Source of the DNA: an uncultured Fidelibacterota bacterium
Lineage (GTDB): Bacteria; Fidelibacterota; Marinisomatia; Marinisomatales; Marinisomataceae
DNA length: 64,000 bases
Reading direction: 5' to 3'
Assembly (NCBI GenBank): GCA_902538565.1
Contig: CACBFQ010000001.1
Location: forward strand, 1 to 64,000
In this document: positions 1 through 9,518 of the stretch, piece after piece
Layout of the letters: every line of letters begins with the position of its first letter
Numbering within the stretch: position 1 is the stretch's first letter
The notes under the pieces: generated by a model
Database searches by the model: none
What the model was told of the DNA's origin: nothing
The model's input: only the letters and a program-made list of their open reading frames with translations
Translations under genes and position numbers: made by a program

Positions 1-682
1 TTTTATTTGTTATTTTATTATTAATTAAAAATTTTGCTAATAAACCGCGAGCTTTCTTTGCATTAAACGAAATAAATTTAAGCTCATCATCTCGATATTC
101 TTTAAATACTGTATTCAGTATGTTGCCATCAAGATTCTTTTGATCGATGACACTAAAATATTCATTTGAAGAGCAATTAATAATGGTCTTATTTTCATGT
201 TTTTTTATGTTTGAATTAAGATTATTAGTTACTTCACTACTCCAGAAATCATATAAATTCTTTCCTTTGGCGTTTTCAAATTTTGTCCCCATTTCAAGTC
301 GATATGGTTGAATTAAATCTAAAGGTTTTAATACTCCATAAAGCCCAGAAAGTATTCGTAAATGATCTTGAGCAAACTCTAAATCATTTTGGTTAAATGT
401 TTCAGCTTGTAACCCAGAATAAACCCCTCCATCAAAAGCTAAAATAGCTTGCTTTGCATTATCTTGATTAAATGGCAAAGACCAATTATTAAAACGTTCT
501 TTATTTAAATCTGCCAGTGAATCGCTAATTTTCATTAAGTCTTTTAAATCTTGTGATGTTAAATTTTTGGCTTTATTTACTAGCTCTTGAGCGCTTTCAA
601 TAAAATCACATTGTGTAAATGCTGAAACAGCATCTTGATGTTTAAAATTTAACTTTTTTGATGGTGATAATAATGTAATCAT
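1..682 (-). CDS. yaaA: Peroxide stress protein YaaA / DUF328 family (3' end truncated by window edge)
   Basis: Manual minus-strand translation MITLLSPSKKLNFKHQDAVSAFTQ...FDGGVYSGLQAETF...LRILSGLYGVLKPLDLIQPYRLEMGTKF, typical of the YaaA family; ATG at 680-682, runs off position 1. Confidence 0.9.
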   Translation of the reverse strand, partial: MITLLSPSKKLNFKHQDAVSAFTQCDFIESAQELVNKAKNLTSQDLKDLMKISDSLADLNKERFNNWSLPFNQDNAKQAILAFDGGVYSGLQAETFNQNDLEFAQDHLRILSGLYGVLKPLDLIQPYRLEMGTKFENAKGKNLYDFWSSEVTNNLNSNIKKHENKTIINCSSNEYFSVIDQKNLDGNILNTVFKEYRDDELKFISFNAKKARGLLAKFLINNKITNK

Positions 683-1119
683 TCTAACTCCCTTAAATTG
701 TCTATAACCACTTGATGCACTGGAATTGATTTCTGCTCCACAAAATTAAACATTACAAAGGTATGAATCGTTTGAAAAGATGGATCATTTTCTCCTTTAA
801 CAAAAATACCTTGGTGCACATCATAGCTTTTGCTTCCTACCCTAGTAATACGACATCCAATATCTAACTTGACTGGATGATGAACTTGCTTGATGTAGGT
901 AACATCCATGGAAGCTAATAACCCTGCTGCGGTGCTTTTTAATCCCAGATCATAAGTTAGTTCCCCGTAAATATGATCAATAAAATCTTTATGTTTTGTT
1001 TCAAGCAAACTGAGGTAAACCGTGTGATTAATGTGACCTAAAGTATCTACATCCCTCCACCTGGTTTCAGCTGCTGTAAAAAAGTCGTAATCGTTTCTAG
1101 TTAAAATCTTTTTTTTCAT
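679..1119 (-). CDS. Acyl-CoA thioesterase, 4HBT hotdog-fold family
   Basis: ORF with RWRDVDTLGHINHTVYLSLLE motif typical of 4HBT thioesterases. Confidence 0.8.
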   Translation of the reverse strand: MKKKILTRNDYDFFTAAETRWRDVDTLGHINHTVYLSLLETKHKDFIDHIYGELTYDLGLKSTAAGLLASMDVTYIKQVHHPVKLDIGCRITRVGSKSYDVHQGIFVKGENDPSFQTIHTFVMFNFVEQKSIPVHQVVIDNLRELE

Positions 1120-1955
1120 ATTAGCTTTTTTTTGTAATCCTCACATAAATCCCAAACTTTCTTCCAGTCTTCTTGATTGTAGGAAGCTCTGGAAGATTTA
1201 ATTTCTCTACATTTAAAAAAATATTTACCTGACACACCCTTAATCTCATCAGAAGTTGACAAATAAATACTGGAGTCTGCGCCATTATCAACAGTTCTAG
1301 CAAACATTTTCGCTCCAAATTTTACAATATATTTTATCAAATTTCCTTCATTACCTGCAATATTAGTATCTACAAAACCGGGATGTAATACATTAACTGA
1401 CACTTTATCCTGCATAGATGCTAACTGATAAGTAAACATAATATTCATCAGCTTTGAAACACAATACGAAGTCCAGGCAGAAAAGTTTTTTTCAGAATTG
1501 ATATTCTCATAATCAACTTCTGCGCCAATGTGCGCATTGGAAGCAACATTCACTATTCTTGCATCATTTGATTCTGAAAGAATATCCAATAACTCTGTAG
1601 AAAGAACAAAATAATTCATTTGATTGGTTGCGAATGTTTTTTCAAGCCCTTCAGATGTGATTTGCTTTGTTTTATTTGCACCACCAGCATTATTTAACAG
1701 CACATCAATTTTGCTGTGCTTTTGTTTAATTATGTCTGCTAAATCTTTCACATTAACAACTAAGCTAAGATCGCATTCAAAAAAGTCTAAATTTTCATTG
1801 CCGGAATGTGCAATGATTGTTTCAAGAGCTTTTTTACCTTTGTTGGGATTTCTTCCAACTAAACTAACATGATAGCCTTTTTTAGCAATAGATTTAGCAG
1901 CTGCTAAGCCAATTCCATCAGTTGCTCCTGTAATGATAATATTTTTGTGCTGCAT
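1116..1955 (-). CDS. Short-chain dehydrogenase/reductase
   Basis: TGATDGIG cofactor motif, NNAG, YCVSKL active-site motif. Confidence 0.9.
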   Translation of the reverse strand: MQHKNIIITGATDGIGLAAAKSIAKKGYHVSLVGRNPNKGKKALETIIAHSGNENLDFFECDLSLVVNVKDLADIIKQKHSKIDVLLNNAGGANKTKQITSEGLEKTFATNQMNYFVLSTELLDILSESNDARIVNVASNAHIGAEVDYENINSEKNFSAWTSYCVSKLMNIMFTYQLASMQDKVSVNVLHPGFVDTNIAGNEGNLIKYIVKFGAKMFARTVDNGADSSIYLSTSDEIKGVSGKYFFKCREIKSSRASYNQEDWKKVWDLCEDYKKKLI

Positions 1956-2001
1956 ATATCTGATATTTGAAGAATTAAATATTACTCATAAATTGTTATC
2001 G

Positions 2002-2748
2002 ATGTTACAAAATTTTGAATCATTAGTTCTAATTTGGCTCAGTATAGGCTTTATCACCTTTATTACCCTGCTAAAAATTCCAGCACCCTATGGAAAATTT
2101 TCAAAAACCAATTGGGGTCCAATGATTCCAAGTAAATTTGGATGGATAGTCATGGAGATCATTTCTCCTCTTGCCTTACTATATTTCTTTTTAAATGGAA
2201 ATATAGAAAAAACACCAACAAACATTACTTTTATATCATTGTGGACGCTTCACTACCTTAATAGAAGTGTTATTTATCCTTTAAAACAGAATAATCCTGC
2301 TAAAATGCCGCTTCTTATTGCAGTGCTTGCATTCTTGTTTAATGTGATGAATGGATATATTAATGGGACTTATTTTGGTAGCATTCAGGAATATTCTACT
2401 GAATACATGTCAAATTGGAATTTCGTCGTAGGAGTTTGTTTATTTATCACTGGCGCATATATCAATATAAAATCAGACAATATTTTACTGTCATTACGAT
2501 CTAAATCGGGAGAATACAAAATTCCTGAAGGCTTTATGTTTCGATATGTCTCATTTCCAAACTATCTAGGAGAAATTATTGAATGGATGGCTTTTGCAAT
2601 AATGACCTGGTCTATTGCTGGACTGTCATTTATGATTTGGACTATGGCTAATCTTGTTCCAAGAGCTATTAAGGGACATCAATGGTATCATAGCAAGTTT
2701 GAGTCTTATCCAAAAAATAGGAAAGCAATCTTTCCGTTTATTATTTAA
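2002..2748 (+). CDS. Steroid 5-alpha-reductase-like membrane protein (3-oxo-5-alpha-steroid 4-dehydrogenase family)
   Basis: APYGKFSKTNWGPMIPSKFGWIVMEIISP, FPNYLGEIIEWMAFAIMTWS and HQWYHSKFESYPKNRKAIFPFII match the SRD5A1/2 pattern; start moved to the internal Met at 2002. Confidence 0.8.
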   Translation: MLQNFESLVLIWLSIGFITFITLLKIPAPYGKFSKTNWGPMIPSKFGWIVMEIISPLALLYFFLNGNIEKTPTNITFISLWTLHYLNRSVIYPLKQNNPAKMPLLIAVLAFLFNVMNGYINGTYFGSIQEYSTEYMSNWNFVVGVCLFITGAYINIKSDNILLSLRSKSGEYKIPEGFMFRYVSFPNYLGEIIEWMAFAIMTWSIAGLSFMIWTMANLVPRAIKGHQWYHSKFESYPKNRKAIFPFII

Positions 2749-3233
2749 AATTCTTTTTTCTTCTGTCTTTTTTTAAAAAAATATTCTTGAAGTAGAGCAA
2801 GGGATTCCCCAGCAAGCAAATTTCCTCGAACTACAGCAGGTGTATTTAAACTTACATTACCACAAATTTCAAACTTTGAACCACAAGCTCCATAATCTTC
2901 ATCATAACAACCAAAATACAAAAATTCAATTCGACTATTTATTATCGCTCCAGCGCACATTGGGCAAGGTTCTTTAGTAACATACATGGTGCAATCATTT
3001 AATCTCCAGTCTCCTATGGTGTTTGAAGCTGCGGTAATCGCCAGCATTTCAGCATGAGCTGTTGCATCATTTAGTGAATTACATTGATTATATCCCTGGC
3101 CAATAATTTTTCCTTTATGCACCACAATGGCGCCAACTGGAACTTCATCCTCAAGCATAGCTTTTGTTGCTAACCTCAAGCATTTTTTCATCCAATCTTC
3201 ATGGGAGGTTTGAGTTAGATTGTTGTCAGACAT
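2745..3233 (-). CDS. tadA: tRNA-specific adenosine deaminase
   Basis: DEVPVGAIVV, HAEMLAI, PCPMCAGAI deaminase zinc motifs; start at MSDNNL because the upstream part of the ORF is tRNA sequence. Confidence 0.9.
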   Translation of the reverse strand: MSDNNLTQTSHEDWMKKCLRLATKAMLEDEVPVGAIVVHKGKIIGQGYNQCNSLNDATAHAEMLAITAASNTIGDWRLNDCTMYVTKEPCPMCAGAIINSRIEFLYFGCYDEDYGACGSKFEICGNVSLNTPAVVRGNLLAGESLALLQEYFFKKRQKKKEF

Positions 3234-3236
3234 AAG

Positions 3237-3310
3237 TACGCCCGGAAGGACTTGAACCCACAACCTTCTGGTCCGTAGCCAGACGCTCTATCCAATTGAG
3301 CTACGGGCGC
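3237..3310 (-). tRNA. tRNA-Arg(ACG)
   Basis: Minus strand GCGCCCGTAGCTCAATTGGATAGAGCGTCTGGCTACGGACCAGAAGGTTGTGGGTTCAAGTCCTTCCGGGCGTA; cloverleaf with loop CTACGGA; one apparent T-T mismatch in the T stem. Confidence 0.9.
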
Positions 3311-3369
3311 ATATGTAAATCAGTTAAGAAGTTATCAATCAAATATCAGAGCTTCAACCTGATAAATTT

Positions 3370-4782
3370 TTAGTCTAATACAGATAAAAGCTTACGAATA
3401 CGTTTTAAACTAATATCTTTCCCTAGCAAAAGTATTAGATCGAAAATACCAGGACCAAAAGTAATACCTGTAAGTGCAACCCTTATAGGCTTCATTACTT
3501 TTCCAATCTTCACATCATGCTGTGCCATTAAATTGTCAAAAATAAGTTCTAATTCAGATCTATTCCATGTATCGCAATTTTCTAAAGCGCTTTTAAAGTC
3601 TGTTAGAATAGCAATTACTTCTTCATTAAAGGTTTCGGATATTAAATCTTGATCGTAATCAAGTGGTTCTTGAAAAAATAGTCCTGACATCTCAGCAATT
3701 TCTGTAATTGTTTTTGACCTATCTTTAATCAGCTTTACAATTTCTTTTAAATAATTCCAATCAAGTCCATCTCCCCAATCAGGATTTAGTTTATAAATTT
3801 CATTCATGGTATCTTTAATACTCATCTCTGTTAAATGTTGCTGCGAAATCCACAATAATTTTTTTTCATCAAATACGGCTGATTTTTTTTGCACTTGATC
3901 AAATTGAAAACTTTCTATCAACTCTTCTTGACTAAAAATTTCTTTATCAGAATCAGGATTCCATCCTAATAACGACAAATAATTCAATATTACCGTAGCA
4001 GTAAATCCTTTATCCTTGTACTCTTGTACATTGGTTGCGGCATGCCTTTTACTCAATCTTTTTTTATCAGAACCTAAAATCATTGGCAAATGAGCAAAAA
4101 TAGGTTCATTTAGACCTAAAGCTCTATATACAAGGATTTGTTTTGGAGTGTTTGCTAAATGATCATCTCCTCTAACAACGTGAGTAATATTCATATCTGA
4201 ATCATCTATAGCTACCACAAAATTATAGGTGGGCGATCCATCTGATCTGGCGATGATAAAGTCATCTAAATCTTTGTTTTGAACCTTAATTGAACCATAT
4301 ACTAAATCAGTAAATTCTGTTTCGCCTTTTGGAACTTTTAATCTGACAGTAAATGATTTACCTTGATTGAGCAATTCTTTAACTTCATCTTCTGATAAAT
4401 TTCTATACGTTTGTGGTACACGAAACACTTCTTTTTTTTGTTCAGATGCTAATCGCAACTTATCAAGCTCTTCTTTTTGAAGAAAACAACGATAAGCTGT
4501 ACCGTTATCAAGCATTTTTGCTACCATTTCTTCATGTCTTGACTTGTTATTAGATTGAAGTACGATGTCTTCATCCCAATTAAGTCCTAGCCAAGATAAA
4601 GCATCGGTAATTTGATCGACGTATTCAGTTTTGGATCGCTCTAGATCAGTATCCTCAATTCGCAACAAAAACTGGCCCTTATTCTGTTTTGCAAAAAGCC
4701 AATTAAATAAAGCTGTTCTTGCACCACCAATATGCAAATAACCGGTAGGACTTGGTGCGAATCTTACACGAGGATTATTCAT
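3370..4782 (-). CDS. gltX: Glutamyl-tRNA synthetase
   Basis: MNNPRVRFAPSPTGYLHIGGARTALFNWLFA and KRLSKRH motifs; upstream 33 codons of the ORF are tRNA-Ser sequence so the start is corrected. Confidence 0.96.
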   Translation of the reverse strand: MNNPRVRFAPSPTGYLHIGGARTALFNWLFAKQNKGQFLLRIEDTDLERSKTEYVDQITDALSWLGLNWDEDIVLQSNNKSRHEEMVAKMLDNGTAYRCFLQKEELDKLRLASEQKKEVFRVPQTYRNLSEDEVKELLNQGKSFTVRLKVPKGETEFTDLVYGSIKVQNKDLDDFIIARSDGSPTYNFVVAIDDSDMNITHVVRGDDHLANTPKQILVYRALGLNEPIFAHLPMILGSDKKRLSKRHAATNVQEYKDKGFTATVILNYLSLLGWNPDSDKEIFSQEELIESFQFDQVQKKSAVFDEKKLLWISQQHLTEMSIKDTMNEIYKLNPDWGDGLDWNYLKEIVKLIKDRSKTITEIAEMSGLFFQEPLDYDQDLISETFNEEVIAILTDFKSALENCDTWNRSELELIFDNLMAQHDVKIGKVMKPIRVALTGITFGPGIFDLILLLGKDISLKRIRKLLSVLD

Positions 4783-4784
4783 TG

Positions 4785-4871
4785 CGGAGGCAAGAGGATT
4801 CGAACCTCTGAAGGGCTTGCACCCTTGCTGGTTTTCAAGACCAGTGCATTCAACCGCTCTGCCATGCCTCC
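4785..4871 (-). tRNA. tRNA-Ser(TGA)
   Basis: GGAGGCATGGCAGAGCGGTTGAATGCACTGGTCTTGAAAACCAGC...GGTTCGAATCCTCTTGCCTCCG, long variable arm. Confidence 0.95.
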
Positions 4872-5019
4872 AAAAAAACAATGTAATTTATCAATTATAA
4901 ATGAAAATAAAAGATAATTACTAAGTAAAATTTTATGCTACTTGTTGTTAAAAACTAAATATATTAATTTTTGTGGAGAAATATATTTTCAAAAATATTA
5001 AAAAGGAAAGAAAGTACTC

Positions 5020-5751
5020 ATGAAAAAAATTTTATTTATTATTTTATTAAGCAATTTAATGTTTGGACAGCTATTAAATAATCAAGAGCCAGAACTCAAA
5101 CCTTTAAAGAAACCTTTAAACATATCTCCTCTTAAAATGGATGCAACAAATATAGATTCAAGAATTATTCTTGACACCGCTAGAAGCAAAATTGCTTGGC
5201 TCGGAGGGTTAAAGTTTGCTGTTTCAAATCATGATGGTGAATTAAAAATGTCTAATGGAAATATTTCATTAAAAAATAATATTATATCAGGAACTGTGGT
5301 AATGGATATGAGCTCTATGACTAATAATGACTTATCTGCTGGCTCAAAAGAAAGATTAATTGGACACTTAAAAAGTCCTGATTTTTTTCATGTCACAAAA
5401 TTTCCAAAAGCAAAGCTGAATATTAAATCAAGCAAAATACTTGAAAAACTTGAAAGCGGTAAATACAAAATGTTGATTAATGGAGATATGACTATAAAGG
5501 ACAAAACCAATTCTATCAGCTTTGAAGCTATAGTTAATCTTGATTCAGATATTAAAACTGCTCAAGGAAAACTATCATTTGATAGAAGTGCATTTGGTGT
5601 AGAATATCGATCTGAAATGCACTTAGATAATCCAAATTCTTTTTGGAATAAGGTTCAAACCTCAAGAGATGCTGCAAAAGATAAGGTGATTAGAGATGTG
5701 ATCGAAATTAATTTCAATGTAGTATCGCTTCCTGGAATGTTATCTAAATAA
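5020..5751 (+). CDS. YceI family protein (secreted)
   Basis: N-terminal signal peptide; SKIAWLGGLKF, FDRSAFGVEYRSE; preceded by AAGGAAAG. Confidence 0.8.
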   Translation: MKKILFIILLSNLMFGQLLNNQEPELKPLKKPLNISPLKMDATNIDSRIILDTARSKIAWLGGLKFAVSNHDGELKMSNGNISLKNNIISGTVVMDMSSMTNNDLSAGSKERLIGHLKSPDFFHVTKFPKAKLNIKSSKILEKLESGKYKMLINGDMTIKDKTNSISFEAIVNLDSDIKTAQGKLSFDRSAFGVEYRSEMHLDNPNSFWNKVQTSRDAAKDKVIRDVIEINFNVVSLPGMLSK

Positions 5752-5772
5752 TTTTTTGATAACAATACTTTA

Positions 5773-5958
5773 CTAACTAAAGAATCCTTTCATTATTAGA
5801 TAAGGTAAAATTATATATAGAGTAACGTCTCTAATTAAATAATACATAAATATGACTAAGCCTACTTTCCAACCATATTTTTTAAACATCATCTTAATTG
5901 CTTGTCTTAATCCAGACTCTTTAGCATTAGTGCGTAATTCATGAAGAACTTTAAACAT
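5773..5958 (-). CDS. Small hypothetical membrane protein (61 aa)
   Basis: ORF with one or two hydrophobic segments, in line with the adjacent gene string. Confidence 0.5.
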   Translation of the reverse strand: MFKVLHELRTNAKESGLRQAIKMMFKKYGWKVGLVIFMYYLIRDVTLYIILPYLIMKGFFS

Positions 5959-5976
5959 GGGTGAATATAATAACTT

Positions 5977-6495
5977 TTAATAAAGGTTTGTATTTGTAAA
6001 AGGAATTAATGCTAAAATAATAGCATGGGAATAATAATCAGTTCTATTAATTAAATTATCTGTAAGGATTCCAACTGCTCCATTTTTTTGCTTTGAGTTA
6101 GAGCGTTTAAAAACTATATCATCAGCGTCTCCAAGTTCATAACCCTCTTTGATAAGATTTGAAATTTTTATTGGCAATGGGAATGTTGCTGTTTTTGCTC
6201 TACCAATTTTTTGCTTATCTGAAATAACTATCCATGCAAATGCCTCATAATTATTATCAAGTAAGTCTACTCCACCCTCAATAGAAACCAAATAATCAGC
6301 CTCATGATGTTGAATGTTTTGAAGTCGATTAGTTGCCCCTTTTAAAGTTTCATCATTTGACATGGGTTGATCTGAAACCAAAGAATCAGCAGATACTCCT
6401 TCAAATTCAAAACGATCAGTAAAGACTTCTTCAAAAGCCTTTTTAGTGGCATTAATTTTTACTGGATTTCTTGATGCTATAAGTACTTTTTTCAT
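5977..6495 (-). CDS. yjjX: Inosine/xanthosine triphosphatase, DUF84 / YjjX family
   Basis: VLIASRNPVKINATKKAFEEVF, SIEGGVD motifs. Confidence 0.88.
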   Translation of the reverse strand: MKKVLIASRNPVKINATKKAFEEVFTDRFEFEGVSADSLVSDQPMSNDETLKGATNRLQNIQHHEADYLVSIEGGVDLLDNNYEAFAWIVISDKQKIGRAKTATFPLPIKISNLIKEGYELGDADDIVFKRSNSKQKNGAVGILTDNLINRTDYYSHAIILALIPFTNTNLY

Positions 6496-6956
6496 TTGAA
6501 AATGCTATCAAGCAGCGCTTTTGGCATTCTTAGCGAAACAATAATCCACTTTGCTATCGGAACTGAACCTAGCGTACTATTTACTTTTACCCTACTTTTG
6601 CGCATTTTTTTTAATGATTCAGGCTCATTGCTATTATTAATATCTCTCATCTCTAATACTGGAACAATAGTATGCCCTAGAACTATGGGTATAAAGTTTG
6701 CAGGATTACCTTCGTTATTGGCTTCAAAAATAATAGTTCCAACTATTCCCAAAAAGGAATAGGCTGCTTGGGAAAATAATACATCATTGCTTTGCTTTGC
6801 TAGTGACTTGTTAATAATCTGAGTTTGCTTTTTAATCTCATCTGATAGAATTCCTTCAACTGCCTTATCGTGATCTTCTAAAATGTTTCCCGTTGATACT
6901 TCTTGAGCTAAAGAAAAAGTGCTAAACAAGATTAGTATTGTGATATAGCTCTTCAT
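6492..6956 (-). CDS. Hypothetical secreted protein
   Basis: ORF with signal peptide MKSYITILILFSTFSLAQ; 4-nt overlap with the downstream ORF. Confidence 0.55.
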   Translation of the reverse strand: MKSYITILILFSTFSLAQEVSTGNILEDHDKAVEGILSDEIKKQTQIINKSLAKQSNDVLFSQAAYSFLGIVGTIIFEANNEGNPANFIPIVLGHTIVPVLEMRDINNSNEPESLKKMRKSRVKVNSTLGSVPIAKWIIVSLRMPKALLDSIFK

Positions 6957-6978
6957 TTTAAAGTTTAGTATATGCTTA

Positions 6979-8256
6979 CTAAACCTTCAATGTTAAAAAT
7001 TCGTTCCAATTTGTGGTGTAGCTTGGGGAAAGTTTTTCTCTTTTAATTGACCAGGACTCATTCTCTCCTTGCACAGCGTATCTAATAGTGTCTGACCCAA
7101 AAGCTTGATTAATTTGATCGATAGATGCGCTAATACGTTCATCCTTATCTCTACGATTATAAAACAGTGATTGTTGCACCTCATTTGCTTGCACTAAGTC
7201 ATTTAAGATTACTCCGCATTTCTTATACTCATATCCACTTTTATAAATCGCATATAATCCTTCTAAAGCAGCATTAATGATGCCACTGGTATCATTTAAA
7301 GCAACAGGCAGCTGAACGTTGATATAACGACGATATTGAGGCAAATCAGTGCGGAAACGATTAGTACATAAATATACCCCAATCGAGTTTACAAAACTAT
7401 TTTGTGATCGTAGCTTTTCAGCAGATCTAGAAGCATGTGAAGAAATAGCATTTCTCAAGGTATTAAGGTCAGAAATCATTCTAGAGAATGACCTAGAAGT
7501 TGAAATACTCTTTTTGGTGGCAAATTCACGTTCTAACTCTATTTTTTTTCTACCATTCAACTCATCTACGGTATGCCTGCTAATAATAGTCATATGTTTT
7601 TGAATCCATTCTGGATTAGCCTGTTTCAAATCATAGGCATTATAAATACCGTTAATCTTCAAAAATTTTTGCTTTCTTCTTCCAATTCCCCAGATGTCAT
7701 GCACTTTGACTTTCTGCAGTAAATCCTGATCATTCTTACTGTCAATTAAGCAAACGTTATCCTTTCCTACACCTCTTTTAGATAAATGGTTGGCTACTTT
7801 AGCTAAGGTCTTGGTTTTTCCTATTCCAATTGATACCGGTATTCCAGTCCATTGATAGATCTTGTTTCTAAGTGTTGTAGCATAATCTATGGGATCTGTG
7901 TAGCGAGGATTAATAGTGACAAATGCCTCATCAATAGAATATACCTCCATCTCAGAGTTGCCTGATCGAATGATATTCATAATTCTATTAGAGATATCCC
8001 CGTATAACGCAAAATTTGATGAAAAAATCTGGATATCATGAATCTCAATAAGATGTTTAATTTTAAAAACCGGAATTCCCATGGGGATACCTAAATCTTT
8101 TACCTCCTGTGAGCGTGCAATAACACATCCATCATTATTGGATAACACAATAACAGGTTTGTTGTTTAATGCAGGATTAAAAACTCTCTCACATGAAGCG
8201 TAAAAGTTATTACAATCAACAATAGCTATGTAGCTATCTTGTTTTATGGATGACAT
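6979..8256 (-). CDS. umuC: Y-family DNA polymerase V subunit UmuC
   Basis: IAIVDCNNFYASCERVFNP, VYSIDEAF, SIGIGKTKTLAKVANHLSK. Confidence 0.95.
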   Translation of the reverse strand: MSSIKQDSYIAIVDCNNFYASCERVFNPALNNKPVIVLSNNDGCVIARSQEVKDLGIPMGIPVFKIKHLIEIHDIQIFSSNFALYGDISNRIMNIIRSGNSEMEVYSIDEAFVTINPRYTDPIDYATTLRNKIYQWTGIPVSIGIGKTKTLAKVANHLSKRGVGKDNVCLIDSKNDQDLLQKVKVHDIWGIGRRKQKFLKINGIYNAYDLKQANPEWIQKHMTIISRHTVDELNGRKKIELEREFATKKSISTSRSFSRMISDLNTLRNAISSHASRSAEKLRSQNSFVNSIGVYLCTNRFRTDLPQYRRYINVQLPVALNDTSGIINAALEGLYAIYKSGYEYKKCGVILNDLVQANEVQQSLFYNRRDKDERISASIDQINQAFGSDTIRYAVQGENESWSIKREKLSPSYTTNWNEFLTLKV

Positions 8257-8689
8257 AGGTTACAACTCCCCAAACAGAAAAATCCATCTCTTCGGTAATT
8301 TCAATTTTCTTATACTCTTTATTTGCTGCAACCATAAATAATTTGGTTTTTGTTTTTTGAATTTTTTTCACGGTAAATTCACCGTTCAATACACCAATGA
8401 CAATATCATTATTCTTAGGAGTTTTTGATCGATCAACTACCAGTAAGTCTCCATCGTCAATTCCTTCGTCTTGCATAGAATTACCAGAGACTCTGATGTA
8501 GAATGTTGCAGCGCTGTTTTCTACTAAATACTCATTTAAATCAATAGGTAAATCTAAATAATCATCTGCTGGAGAAGGAAATCCTGCAGATACCATGGTA
8601 TCTATAAAAGGTATTTCTTTTTTTGAATCCACAGAAGCGGTAAAAAATTCTAGATTATCTATTGTTTTGATTTTTTTAATGGAATTCAT
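8234..8689 (-). CDS. umuD: UmuD, S24/LexA-type self-cleaving protein
   Basis: SAGFPSPADDY cleavage region, SGNSMQDEGI (Ser), GEFTVKKI (Lys). Confidence 0.94.
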   Translation of the reverse strand: MNSIKKIKTIDNLEFFTASVDSKKEIPFIDTMVSAGFPSPADDYLDLPIDLNEYLVENSAATFYIRVSGNSMQDEGIDDGDLLVVDRSKTPKNNDIVIGVLNGEFTVKKIQKTKTKLFMVAANKEYKKIEITEEMDFSVWGVVTYVIHKTR

Positions 8690-8698
8690 TGTAAAATA

Positions 8699-9510
<812 letters not shown>

Positions 9511-9518
9511 TTTTAAAC

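Noticed and set aside
4732-4917. Plus-strand ORF (GKRIRTSEGLAPLLVFKTSAFNRSAMPP)
   Set aside because: Translation of the strand opposite tRNA-Ser; typical tRNA-antisense artefact
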